From Galaxea fascicularis (lineage: Eukaryota > Cnidaria > Anthozoa > Scleractinia > Euphylliidae), in NCBI GenBank assembly GCA_948470475.1, contig OX419338.1, positions 18,565,030 through 18,629,029 of the forward strand: a stretch of 64,000 nucleotides of DNA, read 5' to 3'. Positions 1 to 13,932 of this stretch are shown one piece after another (the stretch's first letter is position 1; each line of letters opens with the position of its first letter). The position numbers and the translations under genes are program-made. Below the pieces are notes generated by a model. The model saw only the letters and a list, made by a program, of their open reading frames with translations, was not told the origin of the DNA and made no database searches.

Positions 1-325
1 AAATGGAAACTGATTTCAAAAGATACACCACAAAGCCAAAAAACTGCTGGGAGCCGCACTAAGCACTCTTGAAAAATGCAAACGGAACAAAACCCTTAGC
101 AAAACGCGAAAACGGCACTAAACAGCAAAGCAGAATTCCAGAATGCATTCCAGCAGACATCTGTAACATTAAAATGTCATAGTTTTAACTGGTGTCACTT
201 AAGCTGAACGAACGGTTTCATGTGAATGAAAGAAACATTCTGATCATGCAGTCACGATGAATCAATCGACCTGTGAACAAACACACCCGATTATTGGTTC
301 TTACTTCAGTTAAAAGATCTCTCAC

Positions 326-3300
326 CTTTCCATCTGAATAGTAATTGTAAATTTATCTACCACATGGACATCACTCGTCATGAATGGCTTGCTGGATACT
401 TCTGACCAATTGTCATTCACATTACGCACTACCATTTGTATGTCAGACAGATCTAAAGTGTACCTGCACACAAGTCAAAGGGAAAATTAAATTTAAATCT
501 TCATGAAATAGACTCGAATAAGCTGAGGCAAACAAGCTGGATGATAAGAACAAGAAAAATGACGTTTTAAGTAAATACAACTCGAGAAACCTCAACAAAT
601 AATTGTGCTGCATAGCGTGGTTATACACAATTATTGGATGAGGTTTTTGTCATGTCCAGAAAAATCAAGCACGAGGTTAGAGTTATCAGCTGAAGTAGAC
701 AAGCTGAATTAAACATTCACTTACAAACGTGGACGTCATTTCTCCTCTTCACCGACGCCACGCCACACAAAGCGCGCGAACTAGAAATGATTATCCTTTG
801 AAATCATGCACCACAGTCATACATGGCATGACTACTAGTGGCCTTGAGTGTCCTCGACATGATTATTGTATAATCTCGCGCTGATTTCGAAAATACAATG
901 AATGCTTTCGGCCAATCAGAAAGGAGATAGCGAGTTCAATGTATAATAATTACTGTACTTTGGAACTACAAGTTACCATTTCAAAATCACAAATCAAATC
1001 CTGTAAATAGAACTGATAGAAAAATAATCATGTAAGTTTCACTCTTCCCAGGCAAATCGGGCAACAAAGTTAAAAGCCCTTCGTTAAGTTGCGTCCAAGC
1101 TGCTTTACAACCCTTCTTCTATCATTTCACTGCATTGCCATCACCAGGAATTGCATGAATTATTTCAAGTGCAACTAATATCTTCACAAAACCTTGAAAA
1201 CTATCTCTTGCTCACCTTTCGTACATCATATCAATAAGAGTCTCGCTGCTCATTTCATTCACCAGTGCATTTGTTGAATCTGCGATGGACATAAATTCCT
1301 CGTCTTCGTCCAAAGGAGGAGTGCTAGGCGGTGTCACGAAAGGATCATCTGTGAAAACAAACAAAAACAAGAAGCTTGACAGATTTCACTTTCATTTATT
1401 TTTCAGCTGTTCATCCAACACAAAGCCGTCTCATATTATCAATGTGAATTCAATTCACGTTGAGGCCGCAACACAGGAATGGTGGGAAAACACTGGAACG
1501 CTGCACAAATGAACACAAACAATCTCCGAAACAAAATTGAAAACCAGGGACCGGTTGTTCGAAACCGATTAACTTAATTTAGGATTAGCGCAAACTTTGG
1601 ATTCAATTGATTCATGATGCAGTACGACGAGTTTCATAATGTAACTGCATTGCTATTCTTTTGTGTGTGATCATTATAACCTTTCCAAACAACCTGAGAT
1701 AACAATTCTCTTATGTTTCATTATTAAGCAGGCGCATCTACTGGTAAGACGTAATTCCTTACACTGTAATTTTTGTAATAACGTTAAAAGAAGTCCCCAC
1801 CTTCCATTTCTGTTTGTGCATCTTGCCCGTCTGATGTCGTCCTCTTTCTGTTAAGCGCTTGAGTGTTTGTAAAGCTTAAATGGCCAAAGTCAATCAAAAC
1901 CTGACAACAAATGAGAATAATCAAAAGTCAAAGTTGTGTTTTGTTTCTAATGATTTGACGGTTGAATTACAGGTGATTCCTCAACACCAAGCATACAGGT
2001 GATTTCGTTCGAACTCCTGAGCAGGACGTGTGACACAACCTCATTCATAATTTGTTTCTGCTACTCTGACTAAAATGACCTCATACGGAGAGTGAGGAAA
2101 ATCTCAAACTGAGGCCTTGCCGTATTGGCAAAGCGAAGCGAGATCAATACGGCCAGGCCATGACCAAAAAAGACCGAACGTTCAGGGTTAAGTTGTTTAC
2201 TCAATGTCTTTAAACACTGCAAAACGTTGCTTTGTTTTGTTCTTGCATAATTCATAATCGGCCGGTAGGCATTACTGGAGAATAATATCCCAGCAACTAG
2301 CTAATCAGAGCGAGCGTTTTTTCAGCTACAAGTGCCAGGCATATAATAACGAATGCATGATCCAGTGAATTCTTAAGACAAAGTATTGCGATGAACTTGA
2401 CTTTCAAGACAGCAAACTTACCACTGAAGCTTTCCTGTCCTGAAAACTTTCTGGAACAAGAAATCTAGGAGCAGAGATGTCCAACTGAATATCCCATCGT
2501 TTTGACTGCCCCTAAATCAGAGATGTGCATTGTATGTTATGCGTTGCCATTAATACAAATAAGTAGAAATGGAAAGACTTTTTATCTCCTTCTGGGTGAT
2601 TGCTTACACAAAAGAAGATACTACTCCAATAACAAACACTGAAAACTCTTGCTAAAGGTTAATTTCGTTTTGTTGTTGTTCAAAATGCCAAAGAGGAACG
2701 GACAAACTATTTTAACATCACTTTAATAACCTACATTAGGGGTGCTTTCCATTATGCCAAAGATTCCGGAAATTTCGGTCGGAAATCAAATGGAAAGGTC
2801 CGTTTCGGTTTCTTCTGACCGGAATATTCGGGATCACCTCTGGAGGTGGTACTGATATTCCGGTCGGAATATTCCGACCGAAATTTACCGTTCCATTTAC
2901 CGAGTTTCTTGTTCCCAATACCGCTCTTCTGTCACTTGCTCGACCATCATGGCCGACATGACGAGGATGCAATCTTCTTCTTGTTATCAATGCTCAATTT
3001 GTGGATAAACAACGACAGATTTATCAGAGTTATAATGCATTCTTGTTCGGCGATGACTGGTATGTGTCTGCATAGCGTTGATACTAAAAACATGTTGAAA
3101 ATTTTGTTGTTTCGTGTTATTTGTGCATTTTCCCGCGTTTATGTTCTTCAATTGTTCAAAAGTCGGGGTTGATCCTTTGGGAAGGTCAGGAGGTATACGC
3201 TTTCTACCTCTATTACTAAGCGGAATTCGTCCTGCGTTAAGTACTTCCCGACAGAGCTCTTCAAATGTGGCTCGAGTTAGTCAACAATGGCTTTGAAATT

Positions 3301-6300
3301 CGCATAAACTATACAGCGGAACTGTAACCTGAAAATAGCCGAGTACACGATTCAGATCGCCTCGCATAAAGCTAAATGCAGCACCTAAGAGTAACAACTC
3401 ATCGGACTCTTCAACAAGCTCATTAAAGATTTCGGATTCTTCGGAATCTTCACCAAAGAGCCCCAACACTCAAGTCCTCCATCTTTGTTTTGCAAAGTAC
3501 CGCGCGTGAGAATATGGGCAATAGGTTTCGTCGATCGGAATGTGTCGTTCCATTTTCCAGCGGTTGGTCCTGAGTTCTCTGACCGGTCAGTTTTGAATAA
3601 TGGAAAGCACCCTAGTTTTACGCAGCAAAAGAAGCTCCAAAGACATAGTTGGTAAAGAAAATATTTGCTGTCTTCCAGTACTACGTATGTTAAGGGTGAC
3701 AATGGATTGAAACAAGAAACATTCCATTCTGAAAAATGTACATCGAAAGGTGGCATATTTAATGTTCAATTTAAAGTTCGAATTACATAACACACGCATC
3801 TCCCATATTGAGAAACGAGATTAAATCCACGGAAAGACTAACAGCTGAAATTTACTCCCACCACTACAAAGACCAAATCGTTAGCCCAGGTATCACTGTA
3901 CATGTAACTGCTGGTTCTAAAACATAGGACACAGAGCAAGTCTCTGTTATTGCTTTGACTCAAAATGTGTATGTGCACTCCCTCTCCCCTCCCCTGTGGT
4001 CTCACTATTTGCAAGCAACCACCTCTTGAAAAATACCAAGGCTTCTGGGAGTTTGACTGTATCTAAAATTCGTATTTCTTTAACCTCTCTCCATCGTGAG
4101 CACAAATTTGGCTTTCTAGATGCCACAGTGACACATTTCACTCTGGTCAAAGATCTGCTCTACCAAACAAATGGATCACTTATCCCGAATGCGTATTGTT
4201 CTTACCACTTCTGATCCTGCCATCATGGCATCAAGCGTTTGGACCAATTCAGCTCTTGTCTGGTTCTTAAGCTCTTCGTATCTGACTCGTGCCACCTCAC
4301 GGAGCTGGCGTTCAATGTGAAGCGCCTGAGTGCCTTCCATTGAAGCATGGGAGAAAAACTCAGAGATATGATCTAACACCAAAGGGTTGTAGACCACGTC
4401 AAGAGGCTGAGTTGTCACTGACAACCTAGTGATGACAAAAGGCAGACTAGAGTTTGGAGGATAAACAATACCTGATAAATTAATTGAGGTGTTGTTGATC
4501 TCATATCAAACCTTCTCTTGTAATTAGCCTTCTCATAGTAATTAACATTACAAAACATTGGAGCAGTTTTCCGTTGAGTGTCGCGTCCGCGTTGCTTTTA
4601 CTTTACTTCGTTCTGTGATTGGTTGACAAAACTCGCACCACTTTCTCAGCCAATGAGAAGCAAAATCAAAACCAAACGCTAAATGTAGTTGCACGCGCGC
4701 ACTTTCCCGCGCTTGGAGCCGGTTGCATGTAATTAATTCAGACTCTGATTGGTTCACTGAGCTGTCTTTCTTTCTTGTGATTGGTCAGAGTAATTGATTT
4801 GGTTTTGGTTTTACGACACTCAATTGAAAACCGCTGTAAGGTGGATGGTAGTAGAACTTTCATGTCCTCAACAAATATTGATTCTGTTTGTCAATAAGCA
4901 GATGCCAACGACTTCCGTACATGTTGTCAATCACTGTAGCAAAACACTTCTGTTTCTGTGCATGAAGGAGCCCTCGCCCCTCACCCCTATTAAAAATGCG
5001 TTCACCAGCGAAAGTATAAATTTGGAATCACGCACTTCTTTCCTGACCAGACTGGCTATGAGCCACTGAGCTCGGAAAATGAATTATAAACCACACGCGG
5101 GTTTATGGTTTTTGCTTTTCATTGGCTGTTTTTATGATCGTAATTTGGTTTTACAGTTTGATGCGTGGATTTTAGTTAACAACACAAATGGAATACATGT
5201 CAAGCGTTATGCACTAGTCAGCGCATGTACCAAATGTTTAACAAGAATCGAAGGAGCGAAATCAGTCTCACACGTACAACTCGGAAATGGGGATAGGCAT
5301 TTCTCGAGTTAACAAAACTGACCTGTAACCAACTTTGCTAGCAGGAGGAAGAGACTCGAACTTCATTTCAAACACTGGCTCATTCATGTCTTGCAAGATG
5401 TTCAGTCCCAGGCTGCCAGCAGATGTCATCATTGCGCCAAATGTGCCTTTTGTTAATGTTCCTTGTTGTTTCTTGGCCTGGGAAACTTTCTGTTGCAAAA
5501 GAAAACAAATGTTCGCACAAACGTACTCTTATTCTATTTTTATCTCCAGCTCCAGCAAGTAAACTTTTAATTTCCGGCCGTCATTGCGTTTAATAATTAT
5601 CCTGCAATGCTTACAAAGAAGAAGATTCGGCTTTGTCGGTAAACTCTTGAATCAAAAACAGATTTGCATGGATTCAAGACCAAAAACTATTTATTCCATA
5701 TTTTCATTTCTGATTTCAACATATAAACTTAAACTTTTCATTTTAGACCTAATTGCATTTCGCAACAATAGATTTTGCGTTTTAATTCCGTTACTTTTTT
5801 GCTTAGTGGTTTCTTCTTCCAGTTGCGGTTTTATCAAGCGTCTGATTGGTTGAAGAACAATAATCATTCTAGAAATAATTCTTAGTGTTCATGGTTTTCG
5901 GAGTCTAACAGTAAATGAACGCTGATGGGTCCATTGGAAAACCTTCTACGAAATGATGACCATTCACAGTTAAGATCTACTTGCCTGTGATTCCCGACCC
6001 TGGGGACAAACCAAAGCTGGAAACAAGGTTCCTGGTGTCAGCTTATCTCTCACAAACACAGCTCCCAAACTCATGCTGAACTCCCAGGTGCTGGAACGCG
6101 GACGCATCTCTGAGTCCCACCTCAAATCAGAAAACTCCACCTCAATTACTGGCAGTGTGGCTGTAGCCTGTGGGGCAGTGTTTGAGTGCTTTGTATTGAC
6201 AAGTTTGAAGGAACCAGCACCAAGCCGGAAGTTCAAGTGAGCGAACACCTGGTCGCGGTTAAAGATAGACTCATTAAGATGGCTGTCAGTAAGCTCACCA

Positions 6301-9300
6301 AGGAACTCCTCTTCCTCTGCAAAAAAAAAAATGGTTACAAAGACGCCACCGGTAATAAAAACCCTTAAAAATTATGTCTAGTTTAGTAAGCGAGTATGAG
6401 TGTTTCAAACTTAAGTTTTTTCAACGGCTTGAACTTGAACTCGAACTCGAGTTTTTTGAAGGGTTTCAAAAACTCCTGAGGAAGATCTGGAATAGAACAC
6501 AAAATTTAGCCGTGTCTATGTCTGAAACAAAGACACTTATGAGTTATTACGGCCCCCTCCACACTACACGCAATAAATTCAGTAAAAACCCAACTTTATT
6601 CTTACGGTTTGGCCAACCGGAGTCCACACTAATCCGGATAAATTGTCGAACGACAACGGAACTTTTCGAACACGCTCTTCAAAGTGGATAAACTAACCCA
6701 TCCACACTAATGCGTTATCGTTTGCAACCGCAAACTCGCATTGTCGCCAGTCGTCGACACTACTGTAAAACGGCTGAAAACGCCGATGAAAACGGAGTCT
6801 TTCGAAAACGGCTTCAAAAGTGGGCAAGTTTGAAAACACTTCGTTTCTAGCGTGGACAGGTGAATATGGAGACTTTTAAAAACAGTGACGTAAAAAGCGT
6901 CACATACCATCGGTTCCAGTCTAAAGACCGTGTATTGATCGCAAGAGCTCAACTCTACACATGCGAATACCAGGTCCCAGCCGTGTTCATCTTTCAGTTT
7001 CGAGCGTTTTAAAGTGGATACGTCAAAACAATCCGAAAACGCTAGGGTGGATGAAAATATCTTGCTTCGTTTTCGCGCAGATGAAAAGGGGCACTTCTGA
7101 AAATGCCGGCTGTGCGTGTATTAGAAGATGCAGTGATTGTGAAGTGTGTTTAACATCGAGTGTGATTGAATAATTGCCTTGTTACCTTTTGTAGTTGGTT
7201 GTTCTGCCATGAACATGGATGCTGCATCTTTCCCTTCCATTCCACCAGATGACCCATCAGTCGCTTCCGTTCCATACCAGCTGTACCAACCAGTTAACCA
7301 TCCCTGCCAACCCCCAGACCCTCCCCCTGTGCCAGCTGAAGCTTTCCCTTGTTCCATCTCTTCAGATTGGTCGCCACGAACCGACTGCATCTGCCAAAGA
7401 ATACTTTGTGGATCAATAATAATCAAACTACTGCTACCACAGCATAGTGTTACCAAATTCATTACAATGTCCAAAGCCTACACGCAATTTACTGCGCTTT
7501 TCATGTTGTCAGAACTGGGTCCAGCATAGTCAGTTTGTAATTAGAACCCATTTTTTTAATGGCAGGGTTTTTCAAATTTACCAAACTTGCACATCCCAAA
7601 AATCATATGCGAAGCACTGATGCATGATCAGAATACAAACTTCATCCTGATTAGTGTGTATTTCTCACAAACTGATCGAACTGTCAGCCATCTCTGACTA
7701 ATGAAAAGCGCCCTTATATACAACTGACTTCTCTGGACCTGGACAATTAATTCAGTAATCGAAACACTGAGAGGAGGGTGTTAGCTTCTAAAGAAACTGT
7801 GCTGTTATCCTGTGTCGGTGGGGGAGTGTTTCACGAAAATTTGGTTTTGTGAACGGAGTTGATTATGTAAGTTGGCCACTGTATGGGGATTTAAAAACCT
7901 GACATTTCGAGCGTTAGCCCCTCGTCAGAGCGAATCGAGGAATTATTAAGTGTTTCCGGGGAGCAGGGTTGGCGCAGTGGTGAGAGCACTCGCCTCCCAC
8001 CAATGTGGCCCTGGTTCGATTCCTGGACTCGACGTCATATGTGGGTTGAGTTTGTTGTTGGTTCTCTACTCTGCTCCGAGAGGTTTTTCTCCGGGTACTC
8101 CGGTTTTTCACTCTCCCCAAAAACCAACACTTCCAAATTCCAATTTGATCCGAATGCAGGACCTCCCTGAAAACCACTTCGCGGTGAGTGGAGCTTCCTG
8201 GGTAAATGTCATTGATTGATCGATTGATTGAATTATGGGTTGTGTATGGTTTACATACAGAAGATGGAGCTAGGTGGTAACATGGTAACATGAAAGACAC
8301 GGATAAATTAGTTTAATAAAAAGCGTCCTTTGATACCGAGGGGATTGTTTGATTGTTAAGAGTGCCGATTTAAAATATGAAGTTTTGCTCTAGATTCTAG
8401 CGGCTTTCCGTGGTACCTTGATGTAGGGACAGGCCGCAGATCGCCATGTGTTGGCTGGAATGGTTAGGGAGATAGAAATGTCGAGCGACTGTTTGGATGA
8501 GTCGTTGTCATATGATTTTATTTCTCAACATCGCCAAGGTGTTCGTGTTCGCGGGATCAGTCGCGTACTCGTCTTCCTGTTTCGCCAACGTATAACTTTT
8601 TGCATAAGGTACAGGTTATGCAATAGATAACATTTGCGAAGGTACACGTGAAACGATGATCACTTTAGTCCCGATATTCAGTAAGTGTTTCAAAAGTGTC
8701 GGGTTGATCATTTGTTTTGAGTGCGCTTCTACCCAGAAAGTTACCTACATTTCTGTCGTGTTTGAATGAAATTAGTGGTGGTTGCGAAGTTAAGATTCCG
8801 CTAAGTATTTTCAACACCAACAAAACTGCGTGGAATATCACCTGATACTTAATTAGCCAATGAGGCTGTTGGCTGTGGCAAAAATCACGCCATATTCCGT
8901 AAGATCTAGCACGATAAAAATCTGATGTCATTACCGACAGGAGATAGCATTAAGACAAGCTGAAAACAGGATGCTTCACAATCTCAGACATGCAGTCAGC
9001 AAAAAAACAATTTTTTCCTTTCAGTAGCAAAACTAATAAATTACATTAGAGTAAATATCAAATTGTCTGAGGGATAAACGGTTCTACCTGACTTAGTTCA
9101 TGCTCAGCTCGTGTCTCGGCAATGGATCTTAAAACAACCAACTCTTCAAAAGACAATTCATCTTCAATCTGTTCTTGTATCTCCTGTATATAGATGTAAA
9201 AAAGATACTTTATTTCATAACACCTAGTAGCCATGAGCTGAAATACGTTTTGACCCTCAGTTAAACCCCAAGATGAAAATTTCAATTCTCTTTTGTTGTC

Positions 9301-12300
9301 CCCACACATTTCCTATAGAAGTAGTAGGGAGAAACTGTTAAAATATGAAGAAACTTCATCTTGGGTGATCATGTCCCTAATTCTCGTGACCACTTTGTTT
9401 TCAAAAGCGTTGATATTTCAGGGAGAAATTTGATGCTGATCACTCTTGTAAACGGTTTAAGGATTAATGCTACATAATCAATAAAAGAAGCTAAATCAAT
9501 AATATATAGATACGATAAGCACAAACATATTCATTTTTCGCTGCAGAAGACAGGAAAAATATGTTGGCAGTTACTTGCAACATCATGGGTTGAAATCCCA
9601 CTGACGTTGAAGATATTTTTAGCTACTAAAACCTGGGCATAAAAACATGAGGAACTAAGCAACGTTTGCTTCCAAATGTTTAATACAGAAGAGGCACGTA
9701 TGTCACTAAAGGTATATTAAGGGTCAACGTCCCATCGTTCTTAAGACATCATTACAAACTAGGTTAAGATTTCTTAAGTTATGACCTATGCTCAATCAAG
9801 TGACCTGCTTGTGGAATTTTGGGATCGCTACGCAGTCACACATTTTTGTTCAGAAGAGCACCACTGGTAAAAATACCAAGGACAACCAGGAAAAGAATAA
9901 AACAAGCAGCTTTTACAGAACAATGAACAAAGGCAACTGGGTTCCTCTGAACAATCCAAAACACCACGAATCACTGCAAAACTACAGTGCAACAGCAACC
10001 AGCCCACATAGAGCCAACTGAGGCCTTAGAATTAAGTGTAGCCCTGTTCAAGTTGACAAAGAGTTAGCTCTAGACTGACGCTTCAATAATTGGTGGTGGT
10101 CTAGGGTATTCATTCTGGTATTCATACAGTCCAGTTTTAGTAAGTGTCATGCCAACACAGACACCCAACATGCAGTTACCTTAAGAGGTGGGTCAACTGT
10201 GCCAGATATAAGTTGCTTTGAGTATATGTTGACATATTTCACCATGTCATGGGCTCGTTTAAGGGCAAAACCCCAAGTCTGATGCATGTTTCTCTCTTTG
10301 ATAGATTGCAGAATGCATGTTATTGAAAACTGCCACCACTCCCTTGCACTAAAAGAATAACAAAGTAAAGATTTAAGCAACTCAGACGGTAAAATATGAA
10401 TACAATCAGTGTTACATGTATCTGCATTGTGACAGAATTCAGTGGCTGATAAACAGATGGAGCTTGACTAAACCAAGAAGCCTGGAATGAAACATTTGCA
10501 ACTATATTAATGATCAAAAATGCATTTGAGTAACATTTTAAAAACCAAAACTGTAAACACTAGAAAAATATTTTACGGAATGTTACTGTGTTTCACTGAA
10601 AAAGCCAATTACACATGTGAGAAAAGTAAACCGAAAACAGTTTGTGATTTCGGGTCATTTCTGATTGGTTGCTGCACAATGGGAAATGTCAAAATCAAAT
10701 CAGTAAAATTAGTGATTAATAATACCAAGGAACAATGTTTAACTTTCCACCATTATTCACCTCCCCTTCGGTGAATACCGGTAATTGTTAATTATTGTTC
10801 ATTTTCATGTTTTATAAGGATATATCATTGGATAATTCAAAACAACTTTTTAAGATACAAAGGACTTTTTGATAAATTACAGTGTATTTCTTTTCCCCTT
10901 TATTCTTAACAAATCAACAGCTGGAGTGGAGGGTGGCTGGGAAGAAATTATCACCATCATCATCACTTCTTCTCCCCACAAGGGGTGCATAAGACCTCTT
11001 ATGATGTTTCCATGACCAACAGACAGAGGCTCTGGAAAAGGTGGTCAGCCCATTGCCCAGCCTCCACCCACAGACCAAGAACTACATTTGTCATTAAGCA
11101 TGTGGGTTCCTTTACACCCCATTTAGGCTTTACAATGAATGTGCAGATGTGAAAGAAATGGCCTTTAAGATCAGTTCCCAAATAAGCAATCATCTGAACT
11201 GAGACTGTTGATCTTGCTAATAATAATTTTAGGACCCTCATTTGAGGTACAGTCTGGGGCATGGGGTTCAAATTCACTTCAGTACTAACAGAGGTCTGTC
11301 ATGGCGAGAAATAAATACGTCTGCTAGCAGGGAACAAATTCCCCAAATTCTACTCAACTGTCTGTCGGATGCTGTAAAGGAAGAAATACTGTGATGTGAT
11401 ACATGCTCACTGAATTTGAAAAATAATGGGAATTTTAAAGACAGATCTATACAGTACCGCTCAAATGTAAGTTAGCACAGTCTCGCGAGAAACAAGACTC
11501 GTATCGCGAGAAACAAGACTCCTCTCGCAGGAAACGAGAACTGTCTTGAGAGAAACGAGACTCGTCTCCTCGTCTCGCAAGTGCATTGCAAGGACCGCTT
11601 CTGTATTAACGGTTCTTCGCTGGAAGGATTGTCGTGTCTGGAGAAAATCGTTGAGCAGACATGTGTCGTATCGTTGATTTTTTTGGGGTGATAAGCATCG
11701 GAAAGGTGCGACTGAAGTTCAATATTTTTTAGCACTCAGAGGGCAATTTTTGTTAAATACATGTATTGATCGACTTGATCAGTATTTGTTTTGTCTGTGC
11801 ATCTGAGTTAAAGATGAAACTTCACGCCGGATATCTACATCGGCAGCGCCACGCTCGTGTATAGTTTGAAGCCTCAATTGACTTAATAACTATTTGGGTC
11901 ACGTATTCACATGCGAAGCCATGCTTCGAACACTTAATCAGATGGGTACTTTTTTGTAAGAGGGTGGCCCAGCAAATGCCGTTAGGCAGAAATGAGGAAG
12001 TACTGTATGATACAACTGTAAAACTTCTCTAAAAAATACCATGTCTTTGAGGGTTGAGCACCAGAGAGATGCATGTGTTTATCACTTAAACTGTATGCAA
12101 TGCTCTCCAACACTTACTTGTTTTTGACAGGGCTTTTCGGTCTCCACTTGAGGTAATGACGTTGTCTAAAGTGTCTTTCAAAGCCTTCCATCAGAGTTAT
12201 CAGCATCTTGTACTGTGTTTCCTCCAACGACAATGGAATCTTCTCCACATGAACATCCACAACAAAACGTGGCATTTGACTGGATCGCAGAGGCAGAGCA

Positions 12301-13887
12301 CTGGAATTTCGCTTCATCTTTGCCTGGGCACTAGTAGGGTCCAAGATGTACTGATGCTTCTAAAAACAAATGAAATGGTAGTTTGATAAGACTTTGTCTT
12401 TTTGCAGGTGAGACCATACAACATTGACCAGTCAAGTAGAAACTATTCAGAAGACTACAGGTACCGGTAATAATTAATAATAATCACTTTCTCCACATTG
12501 TCCAGTGCTACAAAAGTGTATTTCTTCACAGGTCTTTAAAACAATTGCACCTTTCATCTTGTTATACAGTTACACTCAAAAGTAAGTTACCAACCTTGTG
12601 AGAGAGGCTCTGCAAAGGGTGGGACACAAATCATGTAGCATGTGACGTGATTCATGTACATTGTAGCAGTAGTAATGTGACAGGACTGGTACTTGAACTT
12701 ACTTTCAAGCAGAGCTGCAACTTTTTGGCAGCATGCAGACTCCAGGCTTACTGTTAATACTATTATTATAGTGATTTTGTTTTTCAACTTTGTCAACCAC
12801 TGTTACAGTGGTACATGTACATTTCCCAGAAGACAGTCAGATACATGTAATTTGGTTAACAGAGTCAACACATCAGCTGTGATTGTTGGTTACTACACTT
12901 CTACAAAATACTGTACACTGGTTGTTGTCACAATTATGAATGTACATGTAAGCTTTGAAAAATCCAATGACAACTGTACACTGTAGGTGGTGAAGTTTTG
13001 AGTCCATGTGCCCATGAAATACACTTGAAGAGTTATACTGCTTAGCTGAAAACCATTGTCTTAAATTCCCAGTCAAAATCTCTTATCTTGACCCTGATTA
13101 TTCTGGATATCACAAAAACCTCATCCGAGGCCCACATTCAGCCCTATTGCCTAGTTTCACATGGGGTTCATGTTTTTGAGTGAATTGTGCACCGTTGGAA
13201 ATTCAGATCCCAGATTCTCCCGAAAGGATCCACATAATTATCAGGGTGTAATCTTCAACCTTTGACTTCATTGGTTTAATTACCCTAATATGTATTAAAT
13301 ATCTACAGCTGTAATTTTTTCTTTTTGAAAGTTGGAAAAACATTTTTTTTTTTGGCATTTTTTGGTGTAGAGCAATGCTTTTATTTCACACTTTAATTTG
13401 CATTGGGCACATCTTGGGCAGATAAGATCAAAATGGCAACGCTGCTCAGTGAAGATTCAATCAGCCCCCTTTTCCTGGAATGGCGAAGTACATTTAACAG
13501 GCTAGGAAATGGTGTTTCAGTGGTAGAATGGACTCATTCTTCATCAGATAGTCTGTACATGTAGTGAGTTTACTGAATTTCTTCTGCATTTCTTTCTCTG
13601 TTCATTTTTTTCCAGCATGAAAATCATCCCACAGATTTCACATGTTGTCTCAGCCTGTTCCTCTTCCCTGGACAATTCTTTGGTGATTATTGAGCCATTT
13701 ATAAAATAACTAAGATAGTACGCACACTCTGATTGGCCGAGAGGCATGTTTACATGAGAGTATGTAAACATGGTTGTGTGACGACGTAGTTTTTAGAGGA
13801 AGTTATTTTATAAAAGCAATAGAAAACTCTTTTCCTGTGTTTGCATAGATATAAACACTCAAGGGCTTCGTCTCGGGTTTGCATAAC

Positions 13888-13932
<45 letters not shown>

